Both the position numbers and the translations under genes were made by a program. Of a stretch of 7,288 nt of DNA, positions 1 to 7,179 are shown in pieces (position 1 is the stretch's first letter; the number at the start of each line of letters is the position of its first letter). Source of the DNA: Rickettsia endosymbiont of Ixodes persulcatus. Lineage in GTDB: Bacteria > Pseudomonadota > Alphaproteobacteria > Rickettsiales > Rickettsiaceae. The notes beneath the pieces are model-generated. The model saw only the letters and a program-made list of their open reading frames with translations, was not told the DNA's origin and did not search any database. The DNA lies in NCBI GenBank assembly GCA_027293795.1, contig JAPYLE010000269.1, positions 1-7,288 of the forward strand, given 5' to 3'.

Positions 1-2
1 GG

Positions 3-1077
3 CTCGATATGAACAAAAGAAGGATAAATAAAAAAATTACTTTATATCAACAAAATTGGGAAGTTATAAAAACATCAATTCAGAACAACATTAGATGGCT
101 TCTAGCTGATACGCAATTTTGCTAAGTGCAAAACTCCTGAAGATAATTCATCTGCTTTTGGCATTTTAAGCGATGCTATTAAACAATACAACATAACTGG
201 CATTGATTAATACTCAATAATATTGAAGTTAATGATTCGTACTTATGCGTAGCCATTATAGCAAGCGATACTCTACCTATAAATGATCGTATTCAAGTAA
301 TTAACATGATGCTTGAGAGAATAAAAGAAGTTGGCAGCATTAACTTTTATACAGCTGCCATGTCAAAAGATCCGGCTATATTTAAAATACTACTTAACAA
401 AAATGATTCATATTGGGCTATGAAGAACATAGCTAAAGTATTAACCGGGGAAGAAAAAGCCACTGACGCACATACAGTTATAGCTATTAAAACAGGAAAT
501 CCAGATATAGTTAAAGCAGTAATAGAAAAAACCAGTATTACTCACGACACGCTCAAAATTGCTAGCACTACAGAAAACCAAGAAATTATTGATTTAGTAT
601 TTAATAAATTTAGTACTATCCCAGAATGGCTTTTATTCAACTCTATTAGTAGCATGGATGAACAATCTTCTTACAGAGTTATTACTAAATAAAATGCCCC
701 AAGTGTCAATTACTGCTGCTTATTATGCATTAAAAGTAGGTAATTTAGAGGCAATACCGAAAATACTTAATAAAGTTAATATCAACTATATTAGAAATGG
801 CGATAAGGAGTTTTGTCGTGAAATAGCAAATGAATTTAGTACTGAACAAAATCAAGAAGTCATTAAGCAATTAGAACAATACCTTATTACTCAACCTGAA
901 TTTAATATAACAGATCAGTTAGAAAGTAATATTATGAGCATAATAGGAGATTTTTCCGGTTACCGAGTAATATTTAATAGAGATAAGGTTGTTAAAATCT
1001 TATCTCTTCAAACATTCTCCTTAAACCAATCAAAGGCTTTTTTAAAGAAGCTGCTATTTTCATCAAGTCTAATATGA
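3..1077 (+). pseudogene. Frameshifted remnant of an ankyrin-like repeat protein gene (5' end outside window)
   Basis: Coding-like sequence runs along the plus strand but changes frame several times. Frame 3 is open from about 3 to 125, frame 1 carries on from 121 to 210 (AKCKTPEDNSSAFGILSDAI), frame 3 is open again from 207 to the stop at 690-692, and frame 1 resumes around 658 and stops at 1075-1077. The 306-692 stretch has recurring helical units of ankyrin type, such as AIKTGNPDIVKAVIEK and ASTTENQEIIDLVFNK, and the next piece has YALKVGNLEAIPKILNK. The units are irregularly spaced, so ankyrin is an inference from pattern, not from a search. The last 70 bases run antisense into the end of ftsA and probably are not original coding sequence. 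The three frame changes make a working full-length product unlikely. Ankyrin-repeat proteins in Rickettsia are often host-interaction candidates and decay often, but no function is assigned here. Confidence 0.7.
979..1007 (-). terminator. Possible weak terminator hairpin after ftsA
   Basis: A 9-bp perfect stem, AGAGATAAG (979-987) against CTTATCTCT (999-1007), with an 11-base loop starts directly after the ftsA stop codon on the minus strand. The sequence that follows is only AT-rich, with no clean T run, so it is a weak candidate. Its position between two convergent reading frames fits a terminator. Confidence 0.35.
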
Positions 1078-2243
1078 GCGAATTCTTTTTGCTGTTTTAA
1101 TGCATGAATCTTTAGCATTCCTATAGTTGCCGAATATATAGCAGGATTATAATCTTCTACGAAACCGGCAATAATCTCCGGTTTACCGATTCTACTCTGT
1201 TTTTCAAAAACTCTATTTGAAAGCTCTTTAAGTCCTCTAAGCTGAGACCCGCCGCCGGTAATTACAACTCTAAAAACTTTAACTTGTCCTTTTGTTGCTT
1301 TGTCATATTCGGCTTTTACCATTAATAATATTTCTTCAGCTCTTGCTCTTATTACCTCAGCCAATTTATAAATTGTTACAGGCGTATTTAAATTATGATG
1401 AGTATCAACTTGAAAATCATCCATATTTATAATACCATCTTTCTCAAATAAAGGTATAGTTGCGTTACCGTATAAAATTTTTAATTTCTCTGCCGGAACA
1501 AGATCAATACCAAAAACTTTAGCAATATCCAAGCTAATATGAAAACTACCTATATTTACATGCCCCGTATATATTAATTTACCTGCAAAAAAAATACCGA
1601 AAGAAGTAGTTTTATCTCCCATATCGATGATAAGTGAACCTAGATTTTTTTCATCATTTGTAAGACAGCTAATAGCAGAAGCATAAATTGCAAGAGTAAT
1701 ATTTGTGACTTCAACGTGACATTTAGCGAAGCATTGTATAATATTTGATAACATATTTGAACTAGCTGCAATAATATGTAATTCACAACTAAGTTCTCTA
1801 CCGTACATACCTATAGGGTTTTCAACTGAATTATTATCAAGGGTAAACTCAAGAGGAAAATAATGAATAATTTCTTGGTTTTTAACTTTAAATTCAAGCA
1901 ATGCTTTTTGTAATAATTTTTTAATATCTTGCTGCGTTACAGTTTGCCCGTTAACTTTAATTGTATAATTTATATAATAAGATTTAGTATCAGCACCTGA
2001 TAACGATAATATAATTTTTTTTATATTTTTACCGCAATCTTTTTCAAGTGCGTAAATTGCCGAAACAATACTAGTTTCAGCATTTTTAAAATCTGATATA
2101 ACTCCTGATTTAATACCTTTAGAATGATGCAAATTTTGGCTTGCTACTTTAATCTCACCTTTTTTACTAATATAGGCAGCAATTACGGCAATCTTACTAC
2201 TGCCTAAATCAAGTGTAACAAAATTTGATATTTTCTCTTTCAT
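1008..2243 (-). CDS. ftsA: Cell division protein FtsA
   Basis: FtsA is an actin-like ATP-binding protein that tethers FtsZ to the inner membrane and recruits later divisome proteins. The product is 411 residues, normal for the family. Visible motifs are the phosphate-1 loop LDLGSSK (residues 11-17), an inserted 1C-type region in the first half, the phosphate-2 motif LIIDMGDKTTSFGI in the middle, and the adenosine motif VITGGGSQLRGL near residue 330. The C-terminus SSFFKKAFDWFKENV looks like the amphipathic membrane-targeting helix. I start at MKEKISNFVTLDLG (2243). The frame stays open 30 codons further to 2333, but that extension is repeat sequence (MQQSRSSHGMTLRAFF) and has no homology to FtsA. 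There is no clear Shine-Dalgarno. It is the last gene of the cluster, separated from ftsQ by a 260-bp repeat-filled gap. No lesions are seen. Confidence 0.95.
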   Translation of the reverse strand: MKEKISNFVTLDLGSSKIAVIAAYISKKGEIKVASQNLHHSKGIKSGVISDFKNAETSIVSAIYALEKDCGKNIKKIILSLSGADTKSYYINYTIKVNGQTVTQQDIKKLLQKALLEFKVKNQEIIHYFPLEFTLDNNSVENPIGMYGRELSCELHIIAASSNMLSNIIQCFAKCHVEVTNITLAIYASAISCLTNDEKNLGSLIIDMGDKTTSFGIFFAGKLIYTGHVNIGSFHISLDIAKVFGIDLVPAEKLKILYGNATIPLFEKDGIINMDDFQVDTHHNLNTPVTIYKLAEVIRARAEEILLMVKAEYDKATKGQVKVFRVVITGGGSQLRGLKELSNRVFEKQSRIGKPEIIAGFVEDYNPAIYSATIGMLKIHALKQQKEFAHIRLDENSSFFKKAFDWFKENV

Positions 2244-2278
2244 TTTTTTATGTAAATTATTGTCATGCCAATTATTAG

Positions 2279-2478
2279 ATGGATCGAAAAAAGCCCTGAG
2301 TGTCATACCATGGCTTGACCGGCTTTGTTGCATGGATCGATTTTTTTATTGTCATCCCGCAACTTGATCGCGGGATCCAGTTTAAAATACTAATAATCTT
2401 AGTATTTTAAGTTGTATTCTAGATACCGTGGTCAAGCCACGGTATGACACCGAATGCGTTTTTCGATCCATGCAACAA
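2279..2478. repeat. Nested palindromic repeat, Rickettsia palindromic element-like
   Basis: The gap between ftsQ and ftsA is built from nested inverted repeats. The arm 2279-2320 is largely complementary to 2430-2471, including 19 of 20 matches between 2301-2320 and the reverse complement of 2430-2449. A 16-bp perfect inverted repeat pairs 2325-2340 with 2463-2478. The block 2351-2380 (GTCATCCCGCAACTTGATCG...) pairs imperfectly, about 22 of 30, with 2420-2449. A perfect 11-bp stem (2382-2392 with 2400-2410) forms the central hairpin. ATGGATCGA occurs directly repeated at 2279 and 2332. This suggests one palindromic element inserted into or duplicated by another. It resembles RPE families, but I do not name one. 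It sits upstream of ftsA and could affect its expression or transcript stability (inference). Confidence 0.75.
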
Positions 2479-2808
2479 CGTCCTTACGCGGGAATGACAT
2501 ACACTAGTACTTCTCTATATAATACTTATTCCTATCTCTTAAATCCAAAACCTTATAATTTTGGTTAAATAGCTTGTTAGCTTTATTGAGTGCATAAATA
2601 TATTTTAACCCTTCTTCAAACTCTTTTTCAGGTAACTTAATACTTATATTACCTTTAAGATTTAAATCCCACCTTCTATCTCCGAGCCTTACAGCGGCTA
2701 AAGTTTTATTCATTAATGCCGGATATTTCTGTAGCTCACTTACTAATTTACCTGCATAGATATTTGCCCCTTCCCCTACAACATGTAATAAATGAGGAAA
2801 AGACTGAA

Positions 2809-2818
2809 TATTTTTGCT
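2809..2818. repeat. Left copy of the 10-bp inverted repeat at the ftsQ inversion
   Basis: TATTTTTGCT. This is the junction between the minus-strand FtsQ C-terminal part (SKNIQSFPHLL...) and the plus-strand inverted block (IFALKLDEI...). Confidence 0.85.
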
Positions 2819-2992
2819 CTTAAGTTAGATGAAATTAGAAATAATTTAAAGAAAAATAAATGGATTAAGGAAGTATATGTCACTCGAAGGTTACCAAATA
2901 CGGTATATATAAAATTATTTGAAAGAGAACCTATTGCTATTTGGCAAATCAATAATCAGCTTTTCTTGGTTGATGAAGAAGGTTACGAAATT

Positions 2993-3002
2993 AGCAAAAA
3001 TA
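2993..3002. repeat. Right copy of the 10-bp inverted repeat at the ftsQ inversion
   Basis: AGCAAAAATA, perfect reverse complement of 2809-2818. This is the junction between the plus-strand inverted block (...EGYEISKN) and the minus-strand FtsQ N-terminal part (...ASNGSPIFA). Confidence 0.85.
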
Positions 3003-3303
3003 GGGCTACCGTTACTCGCATTTAAAACCTTTAATATTGTAGGTCCATCGACATTTTGCTGTCCTTCAATTATAACATTCTCAAGTTTAAAACCAAGTTT
3101 TGTTGTTGTTTGATATATATTTGTTGTTAAGTAGGTTTTTACGCCGGCAAAATATTTTGTAAAAACAAATAGACATATAAAGATAATTAAAGCAACCTTA
3201 AGCCCTAATATTGCTTTTTTGTATATTAGTCCTAATTTTCGGCGTAATGAGATATTATTAGTTTTTTTTGTCTGTTTTTTTTTATTTGAGCTTGGTTTTT
3301 TTC

Positions 3304-4374
3304 TCATGATTCAAAGCTTGCCGTCTTTATAATTTCTTCAATTAAGTTAGCAAAATTTATCCCTGCATAAGCTGCAATTTCCGGCACTATTGATAAAGGA
3401 GTCATACCTGGGTGAGTATTTATCTCCAAAGCATATAATTTGTTTGTCTGATCTTCTAAAATAAATTCTGCTCTAGCAGGACCTTTGCAATTCATTGTTT
3501 TATAAATTTTTTCTGATTCTATGAGTAATTTTTCATATAAATTAGCAGGTAGTGGAGCAGGACAAAGATGCTCAGCAAATCCTTCGGTGTATTTAGTCTC
3601 ATAATCATAAAAACGATTTTTCAGTAATTTAATCTCTAAAGCTCCTAGAGCTTTGCCGTTTAATACCGCTACTTGTAACTCTCGCCCTTTTATATATTGC
3701 TCTATTATTACCTGATCACCGTAAGGAAAATCATAATCGGCAAAGTTAAAATCATCTTCTTCAAATATTACTTTAACGCCGATACTTGATCCTTGCGTCA
3801 GAGGCTTAATTACATATGGTCGTTTCATAGGGTCAATCTTTATATTATCGCTTTTATTTATGACAATACTTTCTGCCATATTAATATTATTTGTTAAAAA
3901 CCAGCTCCTAGAATGTATTTTATCGAATGCTAACGCTGAAGATAACACCCCGCTATGAGTATAAGGAATCCGCATTATATTAAGTAATCCTGGCAAACAA
4001 CCGTCTTCACCGTATGTACCGTGTAGGCAATTAAAAACGATATCAGGCTTTATTTCTTGTAATTTAACTGCAATATCTGCTCCCATATCAATAAAGGTTA
4101 CTTTATATCCTAATTCAATTAAGGCTTTGCTAACCCCTTCGCTTGACACTAAAGATATTTCACGCTCAGCAGACATACCACCTGCTACTAACGCTATATG
4201 CTTTTTACCGCTATAGTCAATTGATTTGGACTCGCCTACTTTGTCGTTCGTCGCTCTCCTATTAGTTATAGGCTTCGCTCCTCGCCCCTTGTATTCAAGT
4301 CCAACTGAATTAACTATATTACTCAATATTTTAACTTCAGAATGTTCCACCCAATGTGTTTGATATTTATGCAT
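3304..4374 (-). CDS. ddl: D-alanine--D-alanine ligase with an in-frame palindromic-element insert
   Basis: This cytoplasmic ATP-grasp enzyme joins two D-Ala to make the dipeptide that ends the peptidoglycan stem peptide. The product is 356 residues; the E. coli enzyme has about 306. The N-terminal domain shows LVAGGMSAEREISL (62-75, with the D-Ala-binding Glu at 70) and LHGTYGEDG (117-125). The ATP-grasp part shows IKPLTQGSSIGV (189-200), IIEQYIKGREL, Arg301 in PARAEF, and the metal/phosphate-binding EINTHPGMTPLS (317-328). Residues about 20-55 (VGLEYKGRGAKPITNRRATN...) do not belong to the family. They are encoded by a palindromic element at 4212-4318 placed in frame between KILSN and GKKHIALVAGG. 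The insert lies before the catalytic core, so activity is probably kept. The start overlaps murB by 8 bases and the end overlaps ftsQ by 4, suggesting translational coupling. Confidence 0.95.
   Translation of the reverse strand: MHKYQTHWVEHSEVKILSNIVNSVGLEYKGRGAKPITNRRATNDKVGESKSIDYSGKKHIALVAGGMSAEREISLVSSEGVSKALIELGYKVTFIDMGADIAVKLQEIKPDIVFNCLHGTYGEDGCLPGLLNIMRIPYTHSGVLSSALAFDKIHSRSWFLTNNINMAESIVINKSDNIKIDPMKRPYVIKPLTQGSSIGVKVIFEEDDFNFADYDFPYGDQVIIEQYIKGRELQVAVLNGKALGALEIKLLKNRFYDYETKYTEGFAEHLCPAPLPANLYEKLLIESEKIYKTMNCKGPARAEFILEDQTNKLYALEINTHPGMTPLSIVPEIAAYAGINFANLIEEIIKTASFES
4212..4318. repeat. Palindromic element inserted in frame in ddl (RPE-like)
   Basis: The ends form an imperfect inverted repeat: 4212-4232 matches the reverse complement of 4298-4318 at 18 of 21 positions (TATAGTCAATTGATTTGGACT against TATAGTTAATTCAGTTGGACT). 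The interval of 107 bp corresponds to the roughly 35 extra residues near the Ddl N-terminus, which are rich in Lys, Arg and Asn. Rickettsia palindromic elements are known for inserting inside genes without breaking the frame. I do not assign a numbered RPE family. Confidence 0.8.
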
Positions 4375-5257
4375 ATTTTCCGATTCGTTTTATTTCCCAG
4401 TTTAATTCAACACCGCTATCTTCAAATACGTTTTCCCTGACAAGATTCCCTAGATCTTCTAAATCCTTAGCAGTAGCATCACCATTATTTATCATAAAAT
4501 TACAATGAAGTTCTGACATCGAAGCACCGCCTATTCTATAGCCTCTAAGTCCTGCTTTGTCAATAAGCTGCCACGATTTAAGCCCCTCAGGATTTGCAAA
4601 AGTACTACCGCCTGTACGTTCCTTAATAGGTTGCATCCGTGATCTTGTAGCATTTATTTCATTCATCCGTAATAATATATTTTCACTGTCGCCTTTATTT
4701 ACTTTAAAAACGGCTTTGAGAATAATTAAATCCTTTGGTAAATTATTACTGCGATATTTAAAACCGACTTCTTCATTGGTAAATGTTAAAAAGTTTCCTG
4801 CAAAGTCGATCGCTTCAATTCTAACTATAATATCCTTAAATTCAGAGCCGTAAGCACCGGCATTCATAGCAACTCCACCGCCGATAGTACCCGGAATACC
4901 TACTAAAAACTCAAAACCGGAAATAGCATTTACGTGACAGAATTTTGCTAAATTATAATTAAGACAGCTGCTGCCCACTACTAAATTATTATCATCTATA
5001 AAATCAATATTACTAAAATTCTGACCAAGCTTTATTGTAACTCCTTCTATACCGCCGTCTCTTATAATAATGTTTGAGCCTGCACCGAAAGTAGTTATAG
5101 GTAATTTTTGCTTATTTTGTATCAAGAAACTTGCTAAATCTTCGTCATCAAAAGGTTTAAAGAAAATTTCGGCATTACCGCCTACTTTAAACCATGTCAG
5201 ATGTTTTAAATTATAATCTTTTTTATACTCGCCTTTTACTATCGGTAAAATCATCAC
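4367..5257 (-). CDS. murB: UDP-N-acetylenolpyruvoylglucosamine reductase MurB
   Basis: This FAD enzyme uses NADPH to reduce UDP-GlcNAc-enolpyruvate to UDP-MurNAc, the second committed step of peptidoglycan precursor synthesis in the cytoplasm. The 296-residue product is of usual length. Motifs in order are TWFKVGG (21-27), the FAD pyrophosphate loop GAGSNIIIRDGG (58-69), GIPGTIGGGVAMNAGAYG (120-137), YRS with Arg169, the GGSTFANP loop holding the proton-donor Ser218, LIDKAGLRGYRIGGASMS (231-248), and Glu288 in WEIKRIG, which fits the catalytic glutamate. The start at 5257 overlaps the murC stop as ATGA. A second Met follows at 5254, and either could be used. The stop overlaps the ddl start by 8 bases. 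The sequence looks fully intact. Confidence 0.95.
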   Translation of the reverse strand: MMILPIVKGEYKKDYNLKHLTWFKVGGNAEIFFKPFDDEDLASFLIQNKQKLPITTFGAGSNIIIRDGGIEGVTIKLGQNFSNIDFIDDNNLVVGSSCLNYNLAKFCHVNAISGFEFLVGIPGTIGGGVAMNAGAYGSEFKDIIVRIEAIDFAGNFLTFTNEEVGFKYRSNNLPKDLIILKAVFKVNKGDSENILLRMNEINATRSRMQPIKERTGGSTFANPEGLKSWQLIDKAGLRGYRIGGASMSELHCNFMINNGDATAKDLEDLGNLVRENVFEDSGVELNWEIKRIGKYA

Positions 5258-6687
5258 AAATTACCGAATTTTTTTGGTAATTCATTTGCAAAACTTGAAA
5301 TATTACCTGCTCCCATCATAATTATCATATCACCGGAAGCTGCGTTATCTATAATAACTCCAACCACATCATCTAGTTCGGCTAGAAAATTTGCTTGATC
5401 GTGATGCTTATTCTTAGTAATCTTATCAACTAAACTTTGTCCTGTAATTCCTTCTATAGGGTCTTCACCTGCATCATATATATCGGTAATATAGAGTATA
5501 TCGGCATCAGCGAAGCAAAGCATAAAATCATCAAATAAATGCTGCATTCTTGAATATCTGTGAGGCTGAAAAATAGCAATAACTTTACCGTTTTGTTTAT
5601 TTGCTATATTTTTAGCCGTAGCAAGCGTTGCTTTAATTTCCTCAGGGTGATGAGCGTAATCATCGATAATTAAAGCCCTATTATATTCAGCTACTTTAGT
5701 AAATCTCCTCTTCACTCCTTTAAAATTATTAAAGCCGTTTTTAATAGCTTTAATACCAAAATCTAATTCTATCCCAACGGCGATTGCAGCAAGGCTATTT
5801 AAAATATTATGTCTTCCAGGTGTTGGAATAGTAATTTTTTCAATAATCGTTGTACCTAGTACATTCGGTAAACTAATTTTTACGTCAAAAGTAGAGGAGG
5901 CAATATCAGTGTTAATATTAAATGCTATAATATGAGCATCAGCCGAATCAATTCCGTAAGTAACAATCTTCCTTTCGGTAATATCATCTACTAACTTACG
6001 CACTATTTTATGATCGATACAACAAACTGCAAAACCATAAAACGGCAAATTGATAATAAAGCTTCTAAAAGCACTAATTAATGTTTCAAAATCTTTGTAA
6101 TAATCTAAATGTTCAGGATCAATATTAGTTATTATCGCAATAGTTGATGGGATATGAATAAATGTCGCATCGGACTCATCGGCCTCCGCAATTAAATAAT
6201 TACTTGAACCAAGATATGCATTAGTAGATCTGTTATTTATAATCCCGCCGTTAATAACCGTAGGACATAAGCCGGCTGCCTCAAATAAACAAGCAACTAG
6301 AGAAGTAGTAGTGGTTTTACCGTGCGATCCCGAAACTGCTATGGAACATTTTAATCTCATAAGTTCAGCCAACATTTCCGCACGTCTAATAATCGGAATT
6401 TTACGTTCTAACGCTTCTTTTATTTCAGGATTATTTGGATTAATTGCCGATGAAATAACGACATACGAAACATTAGTAATGTGTTGCGGAACGTGTCCTA
6501 AAAATATTTTAATACCGTATGACTCAAGCCTTTTAGTATTATAATTTTCTACTAAATCGGAACCTTGTACTTTATAACCTAGATTATGTAATATCTCGGC
6601 AATACCGCTCATTCCAACGCCGCCGATACCTATAAAATGTATAGTTTCTAAGGTTTGATTAGTTTTTTTTAATTCAAGTAACAGCAT
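5254..6687 (-). CDS. murC: UDP-N-acetylmuramate--L-alanine ligase MurC
   Basis: MurC adds L-Ala to UDP-MurNAc using ATP, the first amino acid of the stem peptide. The 477-residue product has the three Mur ligase domains. The UDP-binding N-domain carries IHFIGIGGVGMSGIAEIL (16-33). The ATP-binding central domain has the P-loop SGSHGKTTTT (119-128), AEADESDATF (167-176) and ITNIDPEHLDYY (186-197). The C-terminal domain shows TPGRHNILNSLAA (289-301), GVKRRF (324-329), IDDYAHHPEEI (341-351), QPHRYSR (374-380) and GAGNISSFA. The start at 6687 gives the natural MurC beginning; no clear Shine-Dalgarno is visible. It heads the murC-murB-ddl-ftsQ unit and overlaps murB by four bases. No lesions are seen. 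Confidence 0.96.
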   Translation of the reverse strand: MLLLELKKTNQTLETIHFIGIGGVGMSGIAEILHNLGYKVQGSDLVENYNTKRLESYGIKIFLGHVPQHITNVSYVVISSAINPNNPEIKEALERKIPIIRRAEMLAELMRLKCSIAVSGSHGKTTTTSLVACLFEAAGLCPTVINGGIINNRSTNAYLGSSNYLIAEADESDATFIHIPSTIAIITNIDPEHLDYYKDFETLISAFRSFIINLPFYGFAVCCIDHKIVRKLVDDITERKIVTYGIDSADAHIIAFNINTDIASSTFDVKISLPNVLGTTIIEKITIPTPGRHNILNSLAAIAVGIELDFGIKAIKNGFNNFKGVKRRFTKVAEYNRALIIDDYAHHPEEIKATLATAKNIANKQNGKVIAIFQPHRYSRMQHLFDDFMLCFADADILYITDIYDAGEDPIEGITGQSLVDKITKNKHHDQANFLAELDDVVGVIIDNAASGDMIIMMGAGNISSFANELPKKFGNL

Positions 6688-6717
6688 CTAAGTTTAATCA
6701 TTTAAAGTTGAGTTCTG

Positions 6718-6744
6718 CATATAGGTTTTTATGGACGTTGTCAA
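6718..6744 (-). promoter_or_regulatory. Possible sigma-70 promoter of the murC operon
   Basis: On the minus strand a perfect -35 TTGACA (6744-6739) is followed after 15 bases by TATATG (6723-6718), or after 17 bases by TATGCA. The -10 match is moderate and the spacing is either short or the hexamer poor. The site lies about 30-55 bases upstream of the murC start and just downstream of a palindromic repeat, which fits promoter use at the head of the operon. Confidence 0.45.
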
Positions 6745-6756
6745 GGGTTATAATTC

Positions 6757-6850
6757 ATGTCATTGCGAGCGAACGAAGAGAGCATGGCAATCTCAGGACT
6801 TTGGCACGAGATCACTTCGTCAAAACTATGTTTTTCCTTGCAATGACGGT
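6757..6850. repeat. Palindromic repeat between the EAL gene and murC (RPE-like)
   Basis: GTCATTGC (6759-6766) pairs with GCAATGAC (6840-6847). Inside, ACGAAG (6773-6778) pairs with CTTCGT (6815-6820), and TCTC (from 6791) faces GAGA (from 6808), giving a long imperfect hairpin. The text GTCATTGCGAGCGAACGAAG is typical of dispersed palindromic repeats in Rickettsia. A second, similar half-motif, GCAGGAATGACAT, follows at 6863-6875. The element supplies the stop codon and the last codons of the adjacent EAL reading frame. Confidence 0.75.
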
Positions 6851-7179
6851 ATTCCCGACTCTGCAGGAATGACATCCACCCTATCAAACTTTGCTTCGGA
6901 ATAGAAATGCCCTTGTAACCCACCGACTTTTAGATCAATTAAAAATTTAGCTATTTCTCCGTTTTCTACGAATTCAGCTACCGTTTCAATACCTAAATCT
7001 TCTGAAATTTTAATTAATCTTTCTACGAAATACCTACTTTGTATGTCACTTGTAATACTACGTACATATTTACCGTCAATTTTGATAATATCAATAGGTA
7101 AGCTTTGGAGTTGTTTAAAAGAAGTAAAACCCGAACCAAAGTCATCTAACGCAAATTTAATGTTAGCCGTTAATATTTC
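6826..7179 (-). pseudogene. EAL-domain cyclic-di-GMP phosphodiesterase, C-terminal part of a gene split by inversion
   Basis: Reading the minus strand, this encodes the C-terminal half of an EAL domain, the enzyme family that hydrolyses cyclic di-GMP. Visible motifs are FALDDFGSGFTSF (metal-binding DD, codons at 7141-7146), LPIDIIKIDGKYV (catalytic Lys), VAEFVENGE (the AEGVE-type Glu, with Phe for Gly), and GGLQGHFYSEAKF (the GQG/SKP-type end). After SEAKFD the frame runs on through VDVIPAESGIPSLQGKT and stops at TAG 6826-6828, so its last codons come from a palindromic repeat. Upstream of ANIKFALDDFG the minus strand ceases to look like an EAL protein, and the preceding part of the domain appears on the plus strand from 7169. 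The gene continues beyond the window, so the EAL signature itself cannot be seen. Confidence 0.75.

Larger units (their letters stand above)
2809..3002. other. Inverted internal segment of ftsQ bounded by a 10-bp inverted repeat
   Basis: TATTTTTGCT at 2809-2818 is the exact reverse complement of AGCAAAAATA at 2993-3002. The repeats do not extend further (2808 and 3003 do not pair, nor do 2819 and 2992). Between them 2819-2992 encodes 58 FtsQ codons on the plus strand, while both flanks encode FtsQ on the minus strand. In the ancestral orientation the repeats would encode IFA (end of the POTRA first half) and SKN I (after EGYEI). The junctions fall precisely in the repeats, so the rearrangement is a conservative inversion with no bases gained or lost. 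No recombinase is encoded in the window. Confidence 0.9.
2504..3307 (-). pseudogene. ftsQ: Cell division protein FtsQ, disrupted by an internal 174-bp inversion
   Basis: FtsQ is a bitopic inner-membrane divisome protein linking cytoplasmic FtsA/FtsZ to periplasmic FtsB/FtsL and the septal synthase. The start at 3307 overlaps the ddl stop by ATGA. Residues 1-34 form a Lys/Asn-rich cytoplasmic tail, about 35-55 a membrane segment (KVALIIFICLFVFTKYF), and about 73 onward the POTRA domain (LENVIIEGQQNVDGPTI...). After Ala105 the minus strand reads unrelated sequence and stops at 2915. The missing 58 codons (LKLDEIRNNLKKNKWIKEVY... to ...LVDEEGYEI) are on the plus strand at 2819-2992. The minus strand then resumes as SKNIQSFPHLLHVVGEG from 2818 and ends at TAG 2504-2506. 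Reversing the block gives 105+58+104 = 267 codons with no stop or frameshift, the expected FtsQ length. As written, only a 130-residue product lacking half of POTRA and the FtsQ domain would be made. Confidence 0.9.

Noticed and set aside
2244..2333. 30-codon N-terminal extension of FtsA from 2333
   Set aside because: It is encoded by the palindromic repeat and has no FtsA-like residues. MKEKISNFVTLDLG is the natural start.
2504..2713. Minus-strand 69-codon ORF as a separate small gene
   Set aside because: It is the C-terminal end of FtsQ; the same frame is FtsQ-like up to 2818, and the Met is internal.
2809..3002. Insertion of a mobile element as the cause of the ftsQ break
   Set aside because: The block is ftsQ's own missing 58 codons, exactly in frame when flipped. 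No foreign DNA or target duplication is present.
2792..3025. Plus-strand 77-codon ORF starting MRKRLNIFALKLDEI
   Set aside because: Its core is the inverted FtsQ segment. Its first 6 and last 6 or so codons are antisense flank, so it is not an independent gene.
2919..3113. Plus-strand 64-codon ORF
   Set aside because: Out-of-frame and antisense shadow of the ftsQ pieces.
4557..4853. Plus-strand 98-codon ORF
   Set aside because: Antisense shadow of murB, which has clear motifs throughout this interval.
6311..6544. Plus-strand 77-codon ORF
   Set aside because: Antisense shadow of the murC P-loop region.
6741..6923. Minus-strand 60-codon ORF
   Set aside because: It lies in palindromic repeat sequence and an alternative frame of the EAL gene end, with no recognisable domain.
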